Assembly: GCF_022968395.1 (NCBI RefSeq)
Contig: NZ_JALJQZ010000012.1
Coordinates: forward strand, 62,001 to 126,000
From: Affinirhizobium lemnae
GTDB lineage: Bacteria; Pseudomonadota; Alphaproteobacteria; Rhizobiales; Rhizobiaceae
Direction: 5' to 3'
DNA: 64,000 nt
Position numbers and translations under genes: made by a program
Notes under the pieces: model-generated
Told to the model about the DNA's origin: nothing
Databases searched by the model: none
The model's input: the letters and a program-made list of their open reading frames with translations, nothing else
Part shown: positions 58,903 through 64,000 of the stretch, piece after piece
Numbering within the stretch: the first letter of the stretch is position 1
Layout: each line of letters begins with the position of its first letter

Positions 58903-59015
58903 GGCGGGCCTAGAGCGTCGGACACTAATCGGAAACGGCCCGCCGCTCTAGATTCTTTGTTGACGCATCGGTTGAGCGAAAAACCGGATGCCACTTTTTC
59001 GCCCGATGCTTTAGA
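58903..59015. repeat. Rhizobial intergenic palindromic repeat
   Basis: GGCGGGCC (58903-58910) pairs with GGCCCGCC (58937-58944), and CTAGAGCG (58910) with CGCTCTAG. The block then runs through ATTCTTTGTTGACGCATCGG and ends ATGCTTTAGAG. This resembles the abundant CTAGAGC...TTGTT...GCTCTAG element of Rhizobiaceae. Its end includes the stop codon of the leftward S49 peptidase gene. Confidence 0.7.
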
Positions 59016-59883
59016 GCCCGTAACGGCTCCACAATGCCCGTTCTTCAAGGGTGCTCGCAAGCCCCTCTGCCGCACCGGATGCGATTTCCGCTCCTGCATT
59101 GCCGATACCAAGCGAGGCGATGCCCGGCAGGCGACGGCCAAGAAGGCCACGTGCCGAACCCACCAGTTCCAGCCGCGTCTTCGGCCCGAAGCGGCGCTTC
59201 AATACGTCGCGGATTTCGCCAATGCCATCGACAAGACCAAGCTCGACGCCGCGCTGCCCCGTCCAGAAAAGGCCGGAGAAAATGGTCTCGTCATCGGCAA
59301 GCCGTTCTCCACGACGGGATTTGACCATGTCGATGAAGACCTTGTGGATTTCGAGCTGGAGGGATTTCAGATATTCGATATCGCTCTCTTTTTCCGGCTG
59401 GAACGGATCGAGGATGACTTTGTTTTCGCCAGCCGTATAGACTCGGCGCTCCACGCCGATCTTGCGCAGGAGTTCCGGAAAGCCGAAACCGCCGGACACG
59501 ACACCAATCGACCCGACAATGGATGTCGGATCGACAAAGATCTCATCGCCTGCGAGCGCGATCATATAGCCGCCGGAGGCTGCGACATCCTCCACGAACA
59601 TGAGGACGCGCTTGTTCTTTTCTTCAGCAAGCGCGCGGATGCGCTGGTAGATGAGCCGCGATTGCACCGGAGAGCCCCCCGGCGAATTGATGGATATGGC
59701 GACGACGGGCGCATCCTTTTTCGCAAAGGCCCGCTCCAGCATCTGGGCCGTATTGGCAAGGTTCAGCGTGGGACGAAACTGGCTGCCGCCGGTCATGATC
59801 GCGCCCTGCAGGCGGACAACGGGAATGGCTATGCCTTCCTTGCGGAACCGCTTCGGTAGAATGCGCGTCAAAAGGCCTGCCAT
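59011..59883 (-). CDS. S49-family peptidase (SppA/SohB-like)
   Basis: This 290-residue serine protease has the segment ISINSPGGSPVQSRL and the catalytic serine/lysine region VEDVAASGGYMIALAGDEIF. Such enzymes degrade cleaved signal peptides or act in envelope quality control. No clear membrane anchor is visible at the N-terminus. The stop codon lies within the adjacent palindromic repeat. Position next to trmN6 shows no functional link. Confidence 0.86.
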   Translation of the reverse strand: MAGLLTRILPKRFRKEGIAIPVVRLQGAIMTGGSQFRPTLNLANTAQMLERAFAKKDAPVVAISINSPGGSPVQSRLIYQRIRALAEEKNKRVLMFVEDVAASGGYMIALAGDEIFVDPTSIVGSIGVVSGGFGFPELLRKIGVERRVYTAGENKVILDPFQPEKESDIEYLKSLQLEIHKVFIDMVKSRRGERLADDETIFSGLFWTGQRGVELGLVDGIGEIRDVLKRRFGPKTRLELVGSARGLLGRRLPGIASLGIGNAGAEIASGAAEGLASTLEERALWSRYGL

Positions 59884-59980
59884 GTCATCTCCTTGGAATG
59901 GTGTTCATCCGTCATGTATGCAACGGAATGGCGGGCGCAATGGTTGGTTCCCGTAAATTCCACGTCATTGGCCAGATCGC

Positions 59981-60751
59981 TCAGCGGCCCTTGCGCCGGT
60001 AGGCCTTGCGGCCATTGTTGAGGCCATCGACTTCGGCCGCGAAGGCATGGCCCTCTTCTCCATGCATGAACAGCGGAGAACGCCAGACAAGACGCGATTT
60101 CGATCCCTTGATCCCCGTGACAAGAAGACGAATGGCATCCTCGCCGGGTCGCGGATGGATGGCCGTCAGTTCCAGCCCGCCAAAGCGTTTTCCACAGGCG
60201 GCGATGATGGCCGCTACGGATGATGGCCGCGCGATGAGCGAAAGCTGGCCGCCCGGAATCATGATCGCGTTTGCGGTACGAAGCCAGCTTTCGAAGAGAT
60301 CTTCAGTCATGGCATGCGCTTCGGCCTTGAGGGCATTTGGTGCCCGGCGGTCCCGCGCATCGTTGAAGGGCGGGTTCATGATGACATGATGGAAATGATC
60401 ATCCGGCAAGCCCGCCTCTACGCGCGCCTTTCCGCGAAGCGTCACATCCGCTTCGATGACAGTGAGACGGGAGCCAAGCGCCCGGTTTTGTTCGATCGCC
60501 GTATTGCGACGCGCATAATCGGCCATTTCCGGCGAACGCTCGACCAGTACGACTTCGGCATTCGGTAATCGGGCTGCGACGGCAAATCCGGCAGCGCCGG
60601 CCCCCGCACCCAGGTCTGCCACTCGCACAGGACGCTCGTCATCCACCAGCGAGGCCAGGACCATGGCATCCATGCCCGCGCGGTGCGCCCCCTGCGCCGG
60701 TTGCAACAAGTAGAATGCGCCGCGATGGAAGGCGTCGAGCGTATCGTTCAT
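59981..60751 (-). CDS. trmN6: tRNA1(Val) (adenine37-N6)-methyltransferase type
   Basis: This 256-residue SAM-dependent enzyme has the SAM site VADLGAGAGAAGFAVAARL and the catalytic NPPF motif in IMNPPFNDARD, which acts on adenine N6. The family (TrmN6/YfiC) methylates A37 in tRNA-Val. Its start overlaps the end of the DUF2007 gene (ATGA), so they are coupled. Assignment to tRNA rather than rRNA is inferred. Confidence 0.83.
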   Translation of the reverse strand: MNDTLDAFHRGAFYLLQPAQGAHRAGMDAMVLASLVDDERPVRVADLGAGAGAAGFAVAARLPNAEVVLVERSPEMADYARRNTAIEQNRALGSRLTVIEADVTLRGKARVEAGLPDDHFHHVIMNPPFNDARDRRAPNALKAEAHAMTEDLFESWLRTANAIMIPGGQLSLIARPSSVAAIIAACGKRFGGLELTAIHPRPGEDAIRLLVTGIKGSKSRLVWRSPLFMHGEEGHAFAAEVDGLNNGRKAYRRKGR

Positions 60752-60975
60752 TTCTCGGTCCGCAGTTCCGATCCGAGGCCCGCATCCACCAGCAAAAGCC
60801 GCGCCTCGCCTGCCCGCTCGCTTTCCACCAGAAGGCGACGGGGGAGGAGGCCAAGGGAACCTTCCAGCACGCTCATCGATTGATCAGCGACAAGAGAGTG
60901 AATTCCTGCATCGTTCAGCAGGCTGGTGGCAAAGGACAGGACCACAGGATCATTGGTGCGGATCAGTTCTTTCAT
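60748..60975 (-). CDS. DUF2007 small protein
   Basis: This 75-residue protein has the DUF2007 fold (MKELIRTNDPVVLSFATSLL, a small putative signal-transducing unit). It overlaps the start of trmN6 by four bases, ATGA, and is divergent from ispB. Function is unknown. Confidence 0.8.
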   Translation of the reverse strand: MKELIRTNDPVVLSFATSLLNDAGIHSLVADQSMSVLEGSLGLLPRRLLVESERAGEARLLLVDAGLGSELRTEK

Positions 60976-61079
60976 GCGTCAAACGATCTCGATTCCGGGT
61001 TATTATAACATTTGGCTCTTGCCGGTTGTTGCGCCCCTTTCTATTGTCCGCCGCAAGATTTGAACAGGAGGCCATTTCA

Positions 61080-62096
61080 TTGGGCGTCGTTATTCCGCTC
61101 GAAGAGGGCAAAAACAAGCAGGCATCCGTCAAGCCGCTGGTCGATCTGACCAGACTGGATATGGATCGGGTCAACCAGCTGATCCTGTCGAAGGCCGGAT
61201 CCGATGTGCAGATGATTCCGGAAGTGGCAAACCACCTGATTTCTTCCGGTGGCAAGCGTCTGCGCCCCATGCTGACGCTCGCGGCCGCGCAGATGTTCGG
61301 CTACGAGGGCGACGGTCATATCAAGCTCGCCACAAGCGTGGAATTCATGCACACCGCAACGCTGCTGCATGACGATGTGGTGGACGAAAGCGATCTGCGG
61401 CGGGGCAAATCCACCGCGCGCATGATCTGGGGTAACCAGGCGAGCGTTCTCGTTGGTGACTTCCTGCTGGGGCAGGCCTTCAAGATGATGGTCGAGACCG
61501 GCTCCATGGACGCGCTGGATGTTCTGGCCTCCGCTGCCGCCGTGATCGCGGAAGGCGAAGTGCTTCAGCTTTCCGTTGCCAAGAACATGGAAACGACGGA
61601 AGACGATTATCTCTCTGTCATCCGCGCCAAGACCGCAGCCCTTTTCGCCGCCGCTGCCGAAGTTGGCCCCATCATTGCTGGAAACGACAAAAGCGCCCGT
61701 TCGGCTCTTCGCTCTTATGGCATGAATTTAGGCCTTGCCTTCCAGCTGGTGGACGATGCGCTGGACTATGGGGGCAAGGCGGCCGACCTTGGCAAGAACG
61801 TCGGCGATGATTTCCGCGAAGGAAAGATCACGCTGCCGGTGATCCTGTCCTATCGCCGTGGCACGCCTGAAGACCGCGCCTTCTGGAAGACCGCGATCGA
61901 AGATGGGCAGAGCAGCGACGAAAACCTTCAGCAGGCGCTGGGCCTGATCGGCAAATACAGCGGGCTCACAGACACGATAGCACGCGCCAAACATTATGGT
62001 GCAATCGCACGCGACGCTTTGTCGCCACTGCCCGCATCGGCTCACAAGGCTGCCCTTATGGAAGTGATCGATTTCTGCATCGAACGGGTCAACTGA
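61080..62096 (+). CDS. ispB: Octaprenyl/decaprenyl diphosphate synthase
   Basis: This 338-residue trans-prenyltransferase has two Asp-rich motifs, LLHDDVVDESDLRRG (DDxxD-like) and LVDDALDYGG, and the substrate site GGKRLRPML. It builds the long isoprenoid tail of ubiquinone, used by UbiA. The start is a TTG at 61080, eight bases after a perfect AGGAGG, giving the normal rhizobial N-terminus GVVIPLEEGKNK. An upstream in-frame ATG at 61026 has no such site. It is divergent from the DUF2007/trmN6 pair. Confidence 0.93.
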   Translation: MGVVIPLEEGKNKQASVKPLVDLTRLDMDRVNQLILSKAGSDVQMIPEVANHLISSGGKRLRPMLTLAAAQMFGYEGDGHIKLATSVEFMHTATLLHDDVVDESDLRRGKSTARMIWGNQASVLVGDFLLGQAFKMMVETGSMDALDVLASAAAVIAEGEVLQLSVAKNMETTEDDYLSVIRAKTAALFAAAAEVGPIIAGNDKSARSALRSYGMNLGLAFQLVDDALDYGGKAADLGKNVGDDFREGKITLPVILSYRRGTPEDRAFWKTAIEDGQSSDENLQQALGLIGKYSGLTDTIARAKHYGAIARDALSPLPASAHKAALMEVIDFCIERVN

Positions 62097-62276
62097 GACC
62101 CGACCTTCAAGGCGCTGCCTGGTTTGGGGCCACGCATTTCACAGGCGGCGTGAACAATGGCCGCCTTCGAGATTCTTGCGAAGCTGCTTCAAAAAAGCCA
62201 TTCTATTATGAATCATCGATCGAAGATTCCCGGTGGCCCGACGGCCGCCTCCCAGTTCTTCTTGAAAGGCACTTTC

Positions 62277-64000
62277 ATGCGGCAGAAATTCGTCCTTCGT
62301 CTGCTTTCCGGCGTGGCTTTTGCCTCTGCCCTTCTGGCAGCGACGGTCGTTCCACGCCTTGCCATGGCGCAGGACAACCCGGTCGCAGAGGCCGTGGAGT
62401 TCACGCCCGACAAGGTCAACACGTTTTCCGGCGCATTTCTGGCGGCAAGAACGGCGGATGTCGATCACGATTACGCGACTGCAATCGCGCTCTACCAGAA
62501 GGCCCTGAACTTCGAACCAGCCAATCTCGACATTCGCGAACGCCTGATGGTGTCCTTGCTGATGAACGGGCAGTTCGACGAGAGCCTCAAGCATGTCGAA
62601 GCCCTGAAGGGTGACGACGCTGTTGAGCGTATCACGACAATCGTTCGTGGACTGGAGGCAATCCGCAAAGGTTCTTACGCCGATGCGGAAAAGATCCTCA
62701 CCTACAAGGGCGGCAATGATCTCGACCGATTGACTCACGCCCTGCTGATCGGCTGGGCCAAGGTGGGTGCCGGCAAGGGTGCAGAGGCTATCAAGCAGAT
62801 CAAGGCGCTAAAGGGGCCGGACTGGTTCAAGGTCTTCACGCAGTATCATCTGGGCGCCATGGCGCTGGTGGCTGGCGATACTGCCACAGCCCGCACCAAC
62901 CTCAGCGCAGCCATCACCAGCCAGGAAGCGGTTGCGACGACGCCGGATACATTCATGCGATCAGTCATGGCGCTGGCACGCCTTGAGGCAGCACAAGGCA
63001 ACAAGCAGAAGGCGCTTGATGCGATCTCTGTTGCTGAACGGTTGATGCTGAACTATGCGCCTCTGAAGGCGCTTCGCCAGAGCATCGAGAAGGGTGAAAA
63101 GCCGGAGCAGCAGGTCACCGATGCGACGCAGGGTGCCTCCGCCGTTCTCTTTTCCATCGGCAGTGCGTTGAACCGTCAGGGTGCCGAAGAAATGGTGTCG
63201 CTCTACCTGCAGATCTCGCATGCGCTTGATCCGAAGAGTGCCGATACGTTGATTCTGCTGGGTGGTATTGCCGAGAAGCTGGAGCAGCCGAAACAGGCGA
63301 TTGAACTCTATGGTCGTGTTCCGCAAGACTCCCCCATGCGGCGCATTTCCGAGCTGCAATTGGGCCTGACGCTGGCGCAAACAGGCGATGTAGACGGTGC
63401 GAAGGAACACCTGAAGAAGCTCATCGAATCTGATCCGACCGACATTCGCAGCTACATTGCTTACGGCAGCGTTCTTTCAGACGCCAAGGATTTTGCCGAA
63501 ATGGCAAAGACTTATGACAAGGCGGTGGAAGTGGTGGGGCCAGCCCCTCGGCCCAGCGACTGGTCGGTGTTTTTCCAGCGAGGCATCGCCTATGAGCGTC
63601 TGAAGGAATGGGACAAGGCCGAGCCAAACTTCCGCAAGGCGCTCGAATTGAACCCTGACCAGCCGCAGGTTCTCAACTACCTGGGTTACTCCTGGGTTGA
63701 TATGAACCGCAACCTGGAAGAAGGTCTGAACATGATCCGCAGGGCCGTCGATCTGCGGCCAGATGACGGTTACATCGTGGATTCACTCGGTTGGGCATAT
63801 TATCGCCTCGGCCGTTACGACGATGCGGTGACCGAGCTTGAGCGTGCCGTGCAGTTACGGGCTGGCGATGCCACGATCAACGACCATCTGGGCGATGCCT
63901 ACTGGCGCGTTGGGCGGCAGCTGGAAGCGAAGTACCAGTGGCAGCGTGCCCTGACCATGAAGCCGGAGATGACGGAAATCCCGAAAATCGAGCAAAAGAT
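62277..64000 (+). CDS. Exported TPR-repeat protein (truncated by window end)
   Basis: An open reading frame runs from an ATG at 62277 to the window end. It starts with a signal peptide (KFVLRLLSGVAFASALLAAT, cleavage near MAQ). About 540 residues of tetratricopeptide repeats follow, clearest at the end: FRKALELNPDQPQVLNYLG, VDSLGWAYYRLGRYDDAV and NDHLGDAYWRVGRQLEAKYQ. The ATG is favoured by AAAGG; the frame is open to 62157. Large periplasmic TPR proteins scaffold envelope assemblies; no partner is visible here. Confidence 0.8.
   Translation, partial: MRQKFVLRLLSGVAFASALLAATVVPRLAMAQDNPVAEAVEFTPDKVNTFSGAFLAARTADVDHDYATAIALYQKALNFEPANLDIRERLMVSLLMNGQFDESLKHVEALKGDDAVERITTIVRGLEAIRKGSYADAEKILTYKGGNDLDRLTHALLIGWAKVGAGKGAEAIKQIKALKGPDWFKVFTQYHLGAMALVAGDTATARTNLSAAITSQEAVATTPDTFMRSVMALARLEAAQGNKQKALDAISVAERLMLNYAPLKALRQSIEKGEKPEQQVTDATQGASAVLFSIGSALNRQGAEEMVSLYLQISHALDPKSADTLILLGGIAEKLEQPKQAIELYGRVPQDSPMRRISELQLGLTLAQTGDVDGAKEHLKKLIESDPTDIRSYIAYGSVLSDAKDFAEMAKTYDKAVEVVGPAPRPSDWSVFFQRGIAYERLKEWDKAEPNFRKALELNPDQPQVLNYLGYSWVDMNRNLEEGLNMIRRAVDLRPDDGYIVDSLGWAYYRLGRYDDAVTELERAVQLRAGDATINDHLGDAYWRVGRQLEAKYQWQRALTMKPEMTEIPKIEQK

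Noticed and set aside
62157..62276. Upstream in-frame start for the TPR protein
   Set aside because: It would place 40 polar residues before a textbook signal peptide and has no ribosome-binding site; the ATG at 62277 is better.

Overview
This window is a stretch of alphaproteobacterial chromosome, most likely from the Rhizobiaceae (Agrobacterium/Allorhizobium/Rhizobium group). The assignment rests on protein content and layout: a rhizobial-type dxs, tlyA and 23S rRNA methyltransferase run, two BA14K-family secreted proteins, DUF1217 and DUF6101 proteins, gbcA/gbcB, an alphaproteobacterial ispB with a TTG start, and mosaic intergenic repeats of rhizobial type. Overall GC is high, with a few clearly AT-rich islands. 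I saw no rRNA or tRNA gene, CRISPR array, insertion sequence or prophage.

Layout. 1-350: the end of a histone-deacetylase-like gene and xseB. 350-14,300: an accessory block between xseB and dxs. It holds a ROK regulator and a xylose-type ABC transporter (xylFHG), a homocysteine S-methyltransferase operon with its own amino-acid ABC transporter and a divergent Lrp-type regulator, a DEAD-box RNA helicase, and a putative exported effector or toxin behind an AT-rich promoter region. 14.4-22.5 kb: dxs, a small P-loop kinase, a DUF4424 protein, a chemoreceptor, tlyA and rlmD. 22.5-27.1 kb: two more chemoreceptors. 27.4-31.2 kb: an enoyl-CoA hydratase and acyl-CoA dehydrogenase pair behind a LiuR-like operator, then a CorA/ZntB transporter. 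31.3-34.9 kb: two BA14K paralogues and the glycine-betaine monooxygenase pair. 35-46.3 kb: Sua5/TsaC, a D-2-hydroxyacid dehydrogenase, a six-repeat DUF1217 protein, a DUF6101 protein with a structured leader, ubiA, tex and purD. 46.4-57.3 kb: a small exported protein, a fourth chemoreceptor, then the leftward run glyQ-lemA-aroA-DUF2207-glyS-DUF523. 57.5-64 kb: a periplasmic thioredoxin with a CcdA-like partner, an S49 peptidase, a DUF2007-trmN6 pair, ispB and a TPR protein cut by the window end.

How the genes fit together. The metabolic content is mostly sugar, amino-acid and betaine uptake and catabolism plus isoprenoid/ubiquinone supply (dxs, ispB, ubiA). Several local regulators sit beside perfect palindromes that look like their operators. 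Four chemoreceptors with four different sensor regions suggest a motile organism living in the rhizosphere or another nutrient-patchy habitat.

The items most worth a second look are: the putative effector at 12862-14232, with a Cys/His pair reminiscent of CNF/BLF1-type deamidases; a 121-bp tandem duplication of the glyS start that creates two 42-codon minicistrons; an AT-rich segment inside glyS; a structured leader resembling a stripped-down glycine aptamer before the DUF6101 gene; and an EPSP synthase with Phe at the Pro101 position. All functions come from reading the sequence and recognising families; no database search was run.
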